DNA of 64,000 bases from Aphanomyces cochlioides (taxonomy: Eukaryota > Oomycota > Saprolegniomycetes > Saprolegniales > Verrucalvaceae): NCBI GenBank assembly GCA_019828595.1, contig JAHQRK010000013.1, forward strand, positions 651,501 to 715,500. The letters run 5' to 3'. Shown here piece after piece: positions 1-10,692 of this stretch. The position numbers were made by a program, and so were the translations under genes. Under the pieces are notes generated by a model that did not search any database, was not told the origin of the DNA, and was given only the letters and a program-made list of their open reading frames with translations. The number at the start of each line of letters is the position of its first letter. Position 1 is the first letter of the stretch.

Positions 1-530
1 CAGTACAGTGTACAGAACATCTCTTGGTACAGTAGTCCCCCAGTTTTCGCCTCCCACTCCAAACTTATATCCTGTATAATATTATTGTTTTGGAATATAT
101 ATTTTGACAGTACCCAGTATTAATAGCATAAACCTTTGAAACATAATATTTCCAATCATAATACCATCATATAAATTTTGAAAAATGCATGAGGCGAACT
201 ACTGTACTGACTTCACAATCGCTTGGCGTAAAGTCACCCCAGAATTATGTAGCCTAAGCTGCACAAAGCAAGTAAAGCTTTTTTTAAAGCAGGAGATACA
301 AAGCAATAAATTTTTTACATGCATCCATCGGTCTCTCACGTCGCACCACCAGTATACGAAGTGAAGGTTAATACACCACTGATGACTCTTTCGAGTGCGT
401 TGCTACAGTACTGCCCAGACAATTGAGTCTACCACCGAAGATCCATATGGATGAGCCACTCACATTGTCTGATTATGCGCATCAACATCTGGAACAAGGT
501 TTCGTCGGCAAACTTGGTGCGATCCCCAGT
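1..530. other. Intergenic, upstream of protease 1
   Basis: AT-rich DNA with no convincing coding frame. An open frame runs into the protease from about 423, but it starts at TTG, and the initiator-like promoter signature at 531 lies inside it, so it is unlikely to be translated. Nothing else recognised. Confidence 0.5.
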
Positions 531-549
531 TCATTCTTTCATTTGCACT
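531..549 (+). promoter_or_regulatory. Oomycete initiator/FPR-like core promoter of protease 1
   Basis: The sequence TCATTCTTTCATTTGC matches the oomycete initiator (YTCATTYY) followed by the flanking promoter element (CAWTTT). It sits 6-24 nt before the ATG at 555, and the same motif occurs at the same place before the other tandem copies. This supports the short start at 555 and predicts a very short 5' UTR. Confidence 0.55.
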
Positions 550-554
550 CAGCC

Positions 555-1376
555 ATGAATATCCTCTTCGCCCTCTCTGCTCTCCTCGCCACCGTCACCG
601 GCCAACTCGAAATCGTTGGTGGGAAAGAAGCTGCCATCGGCAAACACTTGTACTTGGCCAGCCTTCGACTGACTGCCGGTGGCACGACCTACTGCGGTGG
701 CAGTTTGATCGCCCCCAATGTTATCTTGACTGCTGCCCACTGCACCGTCGAGCTCAACGGAGCCCTCAAGTATGCTGTCATCGGCACGCACTACAACGGC
801 GGCACCCAATACGGTGAAACCATTGCCATCAAGCAACAAATCGTCCATCCCAAGTACAACCGCAACACCAACTCGAACGACTTTGCCATCTACATCTTGG
901 CCAGCAATGCCAAGACGGCTCCTGTCACCGTCTCGTTCGACACTGTTGCGGCGAGTGTGCCTGTGGTTGTGCGTGGCTGGGGAGCGACCTCTCAAGGTGG
1001 CAGCTCTCCCAACGTTCTTCTCGAACTCACGGTCAACTCGTTGAGCAACACGCAATGTGCCAGCTACTTGTCTGGCTACACTGTGGACTCGACCATGTTG
1101 TGCGCTGGTGGCCAAGCCGGCAAGGACTCGTGCCAAGGCGACTCTGGTGGACCCTTGACCATCGAAAGCAGTGGCAGCGAAAAGTTGGTCGGTGTGGTCA
1201 GCTGGGGTATTGGATGCGCTCAAGCCAACAAGCCTGGTGTGTACAGCCGCATTTCTGCTGCCAAGGACTTTATCTCGCCATACTTGCCAAAGCGTGTTGC
1301 TGCATTTGAAGTGGATGTCGTGGAAGACAACAACTCGACGGATGTGTCGGCCGATGTGGAACCGTCGTTTGTGTAA
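555..1376 (+). CDS. Secreted trypsin-like serine protease (S1 family), copy 1
   Basis: Predicted 273 aa secreted endopeptidase cleaving after Lys/Arg. Seen: a hydrophobic signal peptide (residues 1-16), the chymotrypsin-fold N-terminus IVGG at 20-23, catalytic His62 in TAAHC, Asp109 in NDFAIY, and Ser197 in GDSGGP. Asp191, six residues before the serine, is the trypsin specificity residue. The SWG substrate-binding segment is at 216-218. An acidic tail of about 28 residues follows the catalytic domain. The residue before IVGG is Glu, not Lys/Arg, so activation may follow directly from signal peptide removal plus a trimming step. The ATG at 555 is chosen because it begins the signal peptide and follows an initiator-like promoter. 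First of three tandem copies; Saprolegniales carry large expansions of this family. The catalytic residues are intact, unlike the inactive glucanase-inhibitor relatives of Phytophthora. Confidence 0.9.
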   Translation: MNILFALSALLATVTGQLEIVGGKEAAIGKHLYLASLRLTAGGTTYCGGSLIAPNVILTAAHCTVELNGALKYAVIGTHYNGGTQYGETIAIKQQIVHPKYNRNTNSNDFAIYILASNAKTAPVTVSFDTVAASVPVVVRGWGATSQGGSSPNVLLELTVNSLSNTQCASYLSGYTVDSTMLCAGGQAGKDSCQGDSGGPLTIESSGSEKLVGVVSWGIGCAQANKPGVYSRISAAKDFISPYLPKRVAAFEVDVVEDNNSTDVSADVEPSFV

Positions 1377-3957
1377 CTTTCAAGCAAAATCGCTTGATGT
1401 GTGTGTGAGAGAGATTCCATTTGATCAAAATGAGTAATACATTGGATTCAATGAATTGCACTGCGCTTGCAGATTTCATGCTTTCTCATTGTTATAAAGT
1501 AGCAATGCCAACCAAGGCGGCTGGCTTTATGCTACAGTCCTCTGTCAGTCTGCGGCAACGAGGAGTGATATCGTTGCTGATTTGAGGGACGGCACAATTT
1601 GAAGCTATTTTTAGCCACCTTATCCGTATTCGGATAAAATTGTGGAACTCGCATGTCTGGCGTTACTGCATCTTGATGGTTTAGTGTGGTAAGCAGAGAA
1701 AGTCCGAGCTGATTGGTTCTGGTCGGATTGGACTAACAGGTACAGATCAATCCAAGAAATGTACGACCGAAGTCGAATGTAGTGTAAGCCACCTTTAGCT
1801 GGCGGGATGAAATGGCCTCGATGGCGGGATTGAAAGATGATGAAAAGGATTTGGGAGTAAACATCGTCGTGTGGAAACTTGATCGACACAGATGGCACGA
1901 GAGTTGGCCGCAAATTATCAGACCAAGACCAAAGTATCCCTTCGAGGGCGACTGATGCAAATTTGCATCAAATTCTGATTTTCGACTCGTTTTTTGGTCA
2001 TAAAATGTCAACAATTGTGATTTGTCAAAAATAAATTGTATCTGCGAAATAACACTGTTTCGGCGAATCAAAACAAGCTGCTATGCCTGAAACACTCCTA
2101 CACATTGAGGCGATTTCACCACGAAAAGAGCGGCGCTACCGACTTTGCATGTGACCATATGGAATGGTATTGTAAGCATTACACAAAGCTTTGACTAAAT
2201 ATTATGGGAAGCAACACCAGTAGCTATATCATATTCAAACCACATCGAGAAGGCAATTTGCCCATTTATATCATAAAATATCGTCAGATATTGTGCTTTC
2301 GATTCGAAATTCCAATCGCGCAGCGATTAAGTCGAAATCGCAAATCGATTCATGTGTGTTTTGAGCGTGTGTTTCGGTGTATTTTCCCTGATTTTAGTAT
2401 GTACTAATCAAAATTAGTAGTCTGTAGTACCTACTCGATTCTTCCTTGTCAAGAAACAAGACACTCTTTTGACCAAGTCGACAGAAGCCACTTCATTGAC
2501 CAGGGGGATGATATTCTTTCTTTCACTTGAATGCATCGACGCTCTAGAATATACCAGGTTATGCCGAAGTTGTGAACACTATAACACACAGTTGACATGA
2601 GTGATGTTTATTTGAATTCTCGATGAAATGCAAACTTGACTTCGTCCAGGAATGGCGGGTTACAGTCAGTGTAGTGTGTGAACCATGGCTTTTGACCTTC
2701 GGTATGGTGGATTCGCCCGTGGTGGCCTTGGGCTCGCAACGACTCGCCTTCGTATTGCGATGGTCGATAGATCCTGGTGAAAGAGGTCGGCAAGTCGCAG
2801 CTTGGAGACATTCTTATTATAATTCATATAAAGTGCATGAAGCACGATGGAGAGAGCTGCATGATTGAGCTCGACGACATCAGTGATCATGATCGTTTGC
2901 ATCTGCGAATGGTGGAATCTTTCGTTGTTCTTGTCAACATTTACCGGATTTTCCGGATAAAATGAAAACAAATCGATTTCGCGTGTGTTTCGAATCGATC
3001 TCAAATTCGAATTTTGGCTCGAAAACACAATATATCAAAAGATTGAATGATATTTTTAATTTGTCCCGCCAGCAACAAAAAGTATCATATGGTGTTTCTC
3101 ACAAAATTTCTTCATCCATTTGTTTATCCGAAACAGAATATATGGAATTTTGTATGGAAAATGTGATGCATTTTTGCTTCGAATCAGTCGCCTTCGAACC
3201 TTGGACGAGAAATTCCACAAGATGCAATATCCTGACGGACGATTTTACGATTCTTCAGCGTCGATGCAGGCATCGTGTCCATCTCAGAGGAGGTCGAGTG
3301 AACTACTTTTCTGCTGACGAATAATATGACGGACCCAACAGTGCAATTACATTACAAGACCAATGGTTTCTTGGTCGTATTCCTATCGAAAGCGGTATCA
3401 CTTAAGCTCAAACGGTGTGTCATCGCCGAGACAATGCGCTCTTAACAGCGTACAGTCATGTTTTCAAAGCGTATAGACTTGATCCTATGAAAGGAATTTC
3501 TCATGCAAAGACAAGTCCGACCAAGACAGAAATACTGTAGATTGACTGCAAAACGTCAAGCACACGTTGAGGACCTGGCGCAGTTCATGGGACTAAGCAC
3601 CAAGCAACATGAGCAAACGATGTCCTCCACGCCGGTGTAATACGGCTGATACACTTGTACAGAAGACTCTCAATTTCAACTACAATTTCGTCGTCCGCCC
3701 CTCATACATTTTCTCAACTTCGCTCTAGAGCAATATGCGTTCATTGATCATCATCTATCCTGCCGAGCTATTCGATTCAATCGCACAGTACCAACGTACA
3801 GCACCGCTGCCATACGATGCTGAAATTTCGACCTGGCACCGTCCACATGATGGTTCCCGGATCTCACATTGGATGCGCACATGGAGGGAGTTGAGTCTGA
3901 TAATCTTCATGGACATCTGGACGGCTTGTCCATTCACTCACTTGACGAGATCCCCAA
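1377..3957. other. Intergenic, 2.6 kb
   Basis: Short overlapping frames in all phases with no recognisable domain. Two similar AT-rich tracts rich in TCGAAT/CGATT words lie near 2,290-2,400 and 2,950-3,010 and look like diverged copies of one sequence. No gene is supported. The last 100 bp or so resemble the sequence upstream of protease 1 and belong to the duplicated protease unit. Confidence 0.4.
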
Positions 3958-3973
3958 TCATTCTTTCATTTGC
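3958..3973 (+). promoter_or_regulatory. Initiator/FPR-like core promoter of protease copy 2
   Basis: Same TCATTCTTTCATTTGC motif as in copy 1, immediately upstream of the ATG at 3982. The core promoter survives although the gene is broken. Confidence 0.45.
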
Positions 3974-3981
3974 TCTGCACC

Positions 3982-5371
3982 ATGAACATCCTCTTTGCCC
4001 TCTCTGCTCTCCTCGCAGGGCTAGGAAAAAAGGAATAATGTTTACAGTCATTTATAATTGATTAATGCAATTAAATTATAAATGCCTTTGACGGCATTTT
4101 TCCGGATAATTATTGTTAACCGTACGCTCTTTTCCATGAGCCCATTCACGAAGACCACGCCAGTTGAAGAAGTGATTCATGGAACGTTAGTAAAAATTGC
4201 TTCAAGCCTCTCTCGGCTATAAAAGCGCTCATCCAGCACAAATGCATTTAAAATAGAGATTGCGCAGACGCTAGCTTCAGATGATAAACACAGCATCTTA
4301 CGTCGCTACCGCTGCCAAAAATAGATTTCTTGACCACTCTCCGCTCGCCCAACAGCGTGTCTTCACAGTTTGAGCAGCTGTAAAAGGACTTATACATTAC
4401 AAAATAGATTTATTGGTTTTGACTACTTTTTTTTCGGGCAAATTTGCTCTTTCAAGGACTTGGCTCACAAGGTGACGTGTTGACTGCCTTTATGTATGAC
4501 AAGGAGATTCTCAGGGCAAGCACTTTGCCCATCTGTGACGAGGAAGACTTAAGTGTCCAAAGCCACTGATTCCTCCTCTCATAGTTTGTAAAACATGGCT
4601 ATCTCAATGACAACGGTGGTTTCTTGTGATTTTGCATCATCATTGATTAAATTGCAATTTAATTATTTTTAAATAATTGATTTTAAATGGAATTTTTCCC
4701 AGCCCTGTCTCCTCGCCACCGCCGCCGGCCAACTCGAAATCGTTGGCGGCAAAGAAGCTGCTGCCGGCAAGCACTTGTACACAACGAGCCTTCGTTTGAC
4801 CCTTGGAGGCACGACCTACTGCGGTGGCAGTTTGATCGCCCCCAATGTTATCTTGACTGCTGCCCACTGCACCGTCGAGCTCAACGGAGCCCTCAAGTAT
4901 GCTGTCATCGGCACGCACTACAACGGCGGCACCCAATACGGTGAAACCATTGCCATCAAGCAACAAATCGTCCATCCCAAGTACAACCGCAACACCAACT
5001 CGAACGACTTTGCCATCTACATCTTGGCCAGCAATGCCAAGACGGCTCCTGTCACCGTCTCGTTCGACACTGTTGCGGCGAGTGTGCCTGTGGTTGTGCG
5101 TGGCTGGGGAGCGACCTCTCAAGGTGGCAGCTCTCCCAACGTTCTTCTCGAACTCACGGTCAACTCGTTGAGCAACACGCAATGTGCCAGCTACTTGTCT
5201 GGCTACACTGTCGCTCAAGGCATCAAGCCTGGTGTGTACAGCCGCATTTCCGCTGCCAAGGACTTTATCTCGCCATACTTGCCAAAGCGTGTTGCTGCGT
5301 TTGAAGTGGATGTCGTGGAAGACAACAACTCGACGGATGTGTCGGCCGATGTGGAGCCCACTTTGGTGTAA
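3982..5371 (+). pseudogene. Trypsin-like protease copy 2, split by a transposon and lacking the catalytic serine
   Basis: The reading frame starts at 3982 with a signal peptide matching copy 1 for 12 residues, then enters a transposable element and stops at 4036-4038. Protease sequence resumes at 4708 and runs to a stop at 5371, with IVGG, His (TAAHC) and Asp (NDFAIY) as in copy 1. Compared with copy 1 the DNA is nearly identical downstream, but 44 codons are missing in frame between the TV and AQ residues near 5212. These carried the whole segment with Asp189, the GDSGG serine and the SWG motif. Even without the insertion the product could not be proteolytic. No in-frame ATG exists for the downstream part. 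Two independent lesions make this a clear pseudogene. An inactive secreted product with a lost serine is conceivable only in alleles without the insertion. Confidence 0.88.
4016..4707. mobile_element. Non-autonomous hAT-like MITE, 692 bp
   Basis: The ends are CAGGGCTAGGAAAAA on the left and the inverse complement of CAGGGCTGGGAAAAA on the right, a 15 bp terminal inverted repeat with one mismatch. The flanks carry an 8 bp direct duplication, TCTCCTCG, at 4008-4015 and 4708-4715. Copy 1 has this 8 bp only once at the same codon position, so the empty site is visible. CAGGG termini plus an 8 bp duplication are hallmarks of the hAT superfamily. Subterminal AT-rich sequences near 4,045-4,070 and 4,640-4,685 are also partly inverted. 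No transposase frame is present, so it would have needed an enzyme in trans. Confidence 0.85.
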
Positions 5372-7775
5372 ATCTCAAGCATTAGTCTTTAGTCTGCTAG
5401 AGCCTTGCATTGACTTAGAGTGATAATCCAGTCTTTTTTTTGTATCCAAATTGGTCCGTCCTCTCCACTTTGTTTCTGTCACGTCGTGAAAAATAATTGA
5501 CATAAGATAACTCACATGGAAGGGACAATAGAACACGTTCTTGTTTTTCACTTTGGACATACGCAACAAACGGACAGCTTCTCCGTGTGTCAGCACAGAG
5601 GGATGCCCATGCTTGATCTAACGAGAGGTATGGCATTTCAGTTTGAACAGGGATCATTTCACTCTTGGATGATCGACAGCCCTTCATGCACGTCTCTTCA
5701 AGCTGTCATGCGTAATGATCCTGTCTATTGAAAACAATGCTATCGACGGGGAAGACGATAAATTGATGGACAGTACATGGGGCGATGATCAATACATTGT
5801 ATCAGCACTCACTTCACGCCAACCACAAGCTTTTAGACTTGGTTGCAGCGAAACCCAACCAAACGCAATAAACGCACCGTGGACTGATTCTTTGAGACGC
5901 TTGGATTTACATAGCCATTTAGTTTGGGGGCAAGACTCTTTAGTAAAAGAAATTAGCGTTCAAGACGTTGACGAGGCTCTGATAGTGTATTACTTCGGCC
6001 TGTTGTACACAATTCAGGTAGTGAAACCATGTGGGTGCACATAACGTAACACGATGGTTACCCGTCAAATGTTCTTGAATCTATGGACGTAAATGTTGCA
6101 CGGGCGATGGAAACGCACTGTTGTGGTCGACGGACGGCAACACTACCAGCGATCGTATTGAATGATATCATTCCCTTTTTTCCACTCAGATTAGAGACGG
6201 AATGGATAACACTAAGCGCCACAGTCAACATCATCTTAGCCTGGATATGTACGGGCGAAGAGCAATAAGACTTCGACATTGAATTTCTTCCAAGTAGTGT
6301 TGGGACCTCTATCCCAGATAACACGACAAAAGATTCGGTGTTTACAGCTCGTGTGAATTCGTCGTTTCTTTTCACTTCCAGGTGATCCGATACAAGACGT
6401 CACAGAATCATCAGCAACAACACACTACAGATGGTCCATCCTGTGTTGGAGCATGAGGATGATAGATTATTCAGTGTCATTGCACCGTCAGTACTAGTTT
6501 TGAGGCGGCCAAGGCTCATGCAATTCAGAATAACATTTTATTCTCACCCTCAAGGTCATAAACAAAGAGCTCAATCAAAACGTATCACTATGTTCTGACT
6601 TCTCGTTGAGACACTCGACTGCGCGGGAGGTGAGCTCGACACAACTTGATTACTTCATGGCTAATTCCGAACTGACTACCCTACTGCCTGCGGAGCTGAT
6701 CCGAGATTGGGACCACACGTTGATTCCACCAATCTCTCTGTTCTCTGTGGATGCTCGTGAGCTGTCTGACATTGGACAGGCTAAAATAGTACGCACACTC
6801 GTGCCAGCACTATTGCCGCCAGAACACACTATATCGTTCAAGGTCACACAGCTTTCCTGAATGCCAAGACTACGAGGACGTCAGTGGCCAACGCAATGAG
6901 TAGTAATTTTAATGTTCTCTGTTTACCTCACCCTACCATATGATGATGTTTACCTCGATCAAATCAGACCCAGGTTACTCGAAGCAATGGTATAGCTCGG
7001 TGGTTTTGCCAAAACGAATCAACTTGCTATCATGTTTGACAGGACATGTCACGGAAAACTTACTTCACCCATAATGTGTTCCCCACGTTTGAGTAAATAG
7101 TTTCAAGAACATTTGACGGGTAAACAATGCCATCCTTTGTACTGTAGTTATGTTATGCGCACCCACATGGCATGGTATCACTTTTGATTCTGTTCAACAT
7201 GCCAAAGTAGTAGTAGAATCCCACGAGGGGCTATCTCCCTCCAAATAATGGGCAATGTTGATCTAACCGCATTCGTACTGGCTCAAACGACCCAAACAAA
7301 CCTTCATCAGATACGCGTGTGGCACTTGCAACACATTCTACTTTTTGTGGGATGACGAAAGCTACAGAACGCAGACAGATACACACGACAGAACAGAACA
7401 CAGTTCTTCTAGAAACGATTGCTGGCACCGGCTCAAATCGGTCTACCAAGCACCAAAGTCAACTTGGCCTAAACATGCCAAGCTGGTCTAGAACTCAAGA
7501 ATGGGTCTTAGGGACACGTCGAGCACGAGACTAGCCTAAACTCATTCTGTCAGCTCATCATTTAAGTCATTCACTGCAACGAAGTTAGATCTACGTCTAC
7601 CACCCAAGCTGTTGTGAAGTACATCCTTCTGACGTTGACAGTTATAATCCTGGTCAATCCAAAATGGATGGCAACCAACTCGCGTGTCGATCAATACTTG
7701 AAGGAACAAATCTCTGATAACGATCAGCAACATCTAAACTCCCTGTCTATTCAATCCTCTAACGCCATGCCCAAC
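5372..7775. other. Intergenic between protease copies 2 and 3
   Basis: Small frames (for example 5,715-6,044 and 6,606-6,860, 84-109 codons) show no recognisable family, codon pattern or signal peptide, and I do not call them genes. The main structure is the imperfect inverted repeat described separately. Confidence 0.4.
5990..7225. repeat. Imperfect inverted repeat of about 95-130 bp arms around 1 kb
   Basis: The segment 6058-6079 is the exact inverse complement of 7102-7123 except for one added base. The similarity continues outward (left arm from about 5,990, right arm to about 7,225), including the shared word ATGTGGGTGC. The arms enclose about 1 kb of non-coding DNA. This is what a decayed terminal-inverted-repeat transposon would look like. 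I could not identify a target-site duplication or transposase remnant. Confidence 0.5.
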
Positions 7776-7791
7776 TCATTCTTTCTTTTGC
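7776..7791 (+). promoter_or_regulatory. Initiator/FPR-like core promoter of protease copy 3
   Basis: TCATTCTTTCTTTTGC lies 9-24 nt before the ATG at 7800, the same arrangement as in copies 1 and 2. It supports 7800 as the true start rather than the longer open frame from 7614. Confidence 0.5.
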
Positions 7792-7799
7792 TCTCAACG

Positions 7800-8621
7800 A
7801 TGAACATCCTCTTCGCCTTGCCTGCTCTTCTTGCCACCGCCGCCGGTCAACTTGAAATCGTCGGTGGCACCGAAGCTGCCATCGGCAAGCACTTATACTT
7901 GTCCAGCCTTCGATTGACTGCCGGTGGAACTACCTACTGCGGTGGCAGCTTGATCGCTCCCAACGTCATCTTGACTGCTGCCCACTGTACCGTCGAACTT
8001 AACGGAGCTATCAAGTACGCTGTCATCGGCACGCACTACAACGGCGGCACCACGTACGGTGAAACCATCGCGGTCAAGCAACAAATTGTCCACCCCAAGT
8101 ACAACCAATCGCCCCATTCGTACGATTTCGCCATCTACCTCCTCGCGAGCAACGCCAAGACGGCCCCCGTTCCTGTCTCGTTCGATACTGTCGCCGCCAA
8201 CGTTCCCGTCGTCGTGCGTGGTTGGGGCGCCACCAAGGAAGGCGGCAGCACTCCCAACGTCCTCCTCGAACTTGGCATCAACACGTTGGCCAACACACAA
8301 TGTGCCAACTTGCTCGCGGGGTACAACGTCGACTCGACCATGTTGTGCGCTGGTGGTCAAGCCGGCAAGGACTCTTGCCAAGGCGACTCGGGTGGACCAT
8401 TGACCATTGCAAGCAGCGGCAGTGAGAAGTTGGTGGGTGTGGTCAGCTGGGGTTACGGCTGTGCTCGTGCCAACAAGCCTGGTGTGTACAGCCGCATTTC
8501 TGCAGCCCGCGACTTTATCCAGCCATACTTGACGAGCCGCGCTGCAGCCTTTGATGTGGATGTTGTCGATGTCAACAATTCGACGGATGTGTCGGCCGAT
8601 GTGGAACCCACTTTGGTGTAA
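7800..8621 (+). CDS. Secreted trypsin-like serine protease, copy 3
   Basis: Predicted 273 aa secreted S1 protease, the same length as copy 1. It has a signal peptide (1-16), IVGG at 20-23, His62, Asp109 in YDFAIY, specificity Asp191 and catalytic Ser197 in GDSGGP. The three cysteine pairs expected of the compact oomycete trypsins are kept, as is the acidic C-terminal tail, which ends like that of copy 2. The sequence differs from copy 1 by scattered conservative changes (for example TEAA for KEAA after IVGG), so it is an older duplicate than the copy 1/copy 2 pair. It should be an active digestive or host-tissue-degrading protease. The open frame extends upstream to 7614, but the signal peptide and promoter motif favour 7800. 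Confidence 0.9.
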   Translation: MNILFALPALLATAAGQLEIVGGTEAAIGKHLYLSSLRLTAGGTTYCGGSLIAPNVILTAAHCTVELNGAIKYAVIGTHYNGGTTYGETIAVKQQIVHPKYNQSPHSYDFAIYLLASNAKTAPVPVSFDTVAANVPVVVRGWGATKEGGSTPNVLLELGINTLANTQCANLLAGYNVDSTMLCAGGQAGKDSCQGDSGGPLTIASSGSEKLVGVVSWGYGCARANKPGVYSRISAARDFIQPYLTSRAAAFDVDVVDVNNSTDVSADVEPTLV

Positions 8622-9354
8622 ATGTCAAGCAAGATGGTTTTGTGTACTGCGGACTTTGTAGCACGATAATACAGTCTTTTTTGTACTTCGCCTGCGCATT
8701 TATGCAATTACTGGTTGAGCTCAGAGATATCAAAACTCTACCAACGAACAGACGACCGGCAGGGCTCAATCTTTTTGGAGAAAGCAATTTCGATGGGATA
8801 CACATGCTCACTATGATTGGTTAGTTGATATGTCGTGCAAATTGGAGGTCAATCGACTGACCAATCATTTTCCGTTTTTTCAATTTTTGTCCAATGATTG
8901 TCGATCATATTCTGTACTTTCCAGTAATACTTCCATATCATGGAGTATAAAGTAGCATCAACATCGTGGCATAGGCTAAGTTGGGAGCTATTTGCATTTA
9001 GCCAACGTGTGTGCTCAACCTTGAATCTATCCTGTATAGTGACAAGATCAGTCTGAAGAGGCGTGTCTGCTGGAGATGACCTTTCGTCAAGACTTGTTCA
9101 TTGATCGCACTCTCCAATTTGGTTGGACTGTGTTATATCTAATTCCTGGGGACGGAAGGAGCAATATACTCTTCTCATATAACAGTACATGGTTTCGTGA
9201 AAGACGTCGACAGCATTCTTCGACAAATTGAGTTGAGAGCGACAAATATTTCAGCCATGTTGGCTAATTTGGATGGGGATATATGGAACTAGTGTATTTT
9301 ACTAAAATAAAAAGCAATCTCTGCATAGTCCGACTACCTCGCCATTTCAAAGAC
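8622..9354. other. Intergenic; diverged 3' flank of CRN copy A
   Basis: Between the protease 3 stop and the minus-strand CRN A stop. 8,820-8,945 resembles, in inverse orientation, the CCAAT-rich DNA downstream of CRN copies B-E. 8,976-9,050 resembles the inverse of 31,690-31,790 downstream of CRN copy F. It is therefore the ancestral 3' flank of a CRN unit rather than unique DNA. No coding region seen. Confidence 0.5.
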
Positions 9355-10692
9355 TTACTTAAACAACTGGCTCACCAGGCTCATCGCATTGCCGTGGCAA
9401 CTGGCTTGCATTTTGTCAAACACTTTCATGGCGATCACCTTCGAGGCAAAAAAACATTCGACCCCACAGTAGGGGCGTTGGTGTTCATGCTTCGGGAAGA
9501 TGTGCAAGATAGAAGGAAACTTGCGTTCGTCTTGCATGTCAAGCTGAAGTCAATAATCGTGTTGTGTCCATCATCGACAAGTTGCGAACAATATTATCAA
9601 TGCCTGGAAGCGGTGTCGTTGAAAACACAAGACGGGCATTTCCTCCAAATGCGTTGTAGCGCTCGTACGCTTCTTTGCACTTGTATCGGTAATCTGGCAA
9701 CAAATCTCCAGTTCTTGATACGTCCAAGGCGGCATGACATACTCCACAGAATTATGGCTCAAAAAGCGCTTGTAGCCCGGAGAGTCCGGCGATGAAAATA
9801 AAATGGAGACACCACTCCAGCTCAACAACTTGGTCGATTGTCCATCAATTAGACGGATTACATTCATGTCGCATCGATAGAGCTCAATCTCGTCGTCTGA
9901 TGAGAGAAAACGAAAAGCATTGTCTTCGAAAACATAAAAGCGATCCGCACAATTGATCACCAAAAGTCGTCCAACGATCGGTTCAAGCGTCAAACGAAAC
10001 ACGCAATAAGCATAGAAGAAACTCTTGCCAACGCCAGACGTTCCCTTGATCCCCACGTTTGAAACACGCTTGTCAATGTTTTCCATCAACAGTTTGAATA
10101 GTTCTTCGTAGCACGGTCGAACAAAGACTTTGGTGGCTCCCGGATTGACCATCAGGACTGGAAACTCCATCTCAAAGTAGTGCATGTCCTTGATTTGCAC
10201 GTCTTCTTCATCAAACTCAATGTTCTCATATGTCTGACTGTACAGCATTGCCAACCAGTCATACTCGTCGATTTCCCCAGCGTCAATTTTAATCAAATCG
10301 GAAGGAAACCATTCCGCTCGTGGTACGGTGCTCGGCTTCATCTTCTTTGTTGGTTTTTCCTCGCCAACGACAACCAAAACGTGCATGTGGTTTGAATCAA
10401 GAGGGAGCTTCAACGCTTCATCAAGTGGAGTCGTTGAATCCATGTCTTCCACCAGTAATTTCTTCACTTCGTCGGGTATTTCACCGTCTTTCAACCGTTT
10501 AATGAGTGCAGAGTCTAATTTCAAATGCTTTTTGCCCTTGAAAGCTCGATACAGTGTCAGATCTGTTGCGTCGCGACATTGCGAGCTGGTTTCAATGATT
10601 GCATTCTTGAGATCGTCGACTGTCTTCTGGCTATCCACGTCGACGGTGAATGGATTGCCTTTGCCCACGACGATGCAATTCACTCGCAGCAT
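9355..10692 (-). pseudogene. Crinkler (CRN) family protein, copy A, frameshifted
   Basis: Reads from ATG at 10692 with a CRN ubiquitin-like header, the HVLVVV junction and a P-loop NTPase domain (GTSGVGKS) as in copy D. The N-terminal three quarters match copies B and D almost perfectly because they lie in the inverted repeat. Outside the repeat (below 9681) the sequence diverges and the frame breaks: one frameshift near 9,685 and another near 9,540. The final piece ends at 9355 with the sequence type also seen at the end of copy F. CRN proteins are oomycete effectors delivered into host cells, often to the nucleus. This copy would make at most a C-terminally scrambled protein. Confidence 0.8.

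Noticed and set aside
423..554. 44-residue N-terminal extension of protease 1 (and 62 residues in copy 3, 58 in CRN G, 41 in CRN D/E)
   Set aside because: The extensions begin at non-ATG codons or upstream of an initiator-like motif, and the signal peptide or CRN header begins at the inner ATG.
549..1223. 224-codon minus-strand frame opposite protease 1, repeated opposite other protease copies
   Set aside because: Exact antisense shadow of the protease caused by its codon bias; present only because the gene is conserved.
4016..4707. Possibility that the MITE in protease 2 acts as an intron
   Set aside because: No GT at the left border and no frame-restoring GT..AG pair near the element ends; a clean 8 bp duplication explains the junctions better.
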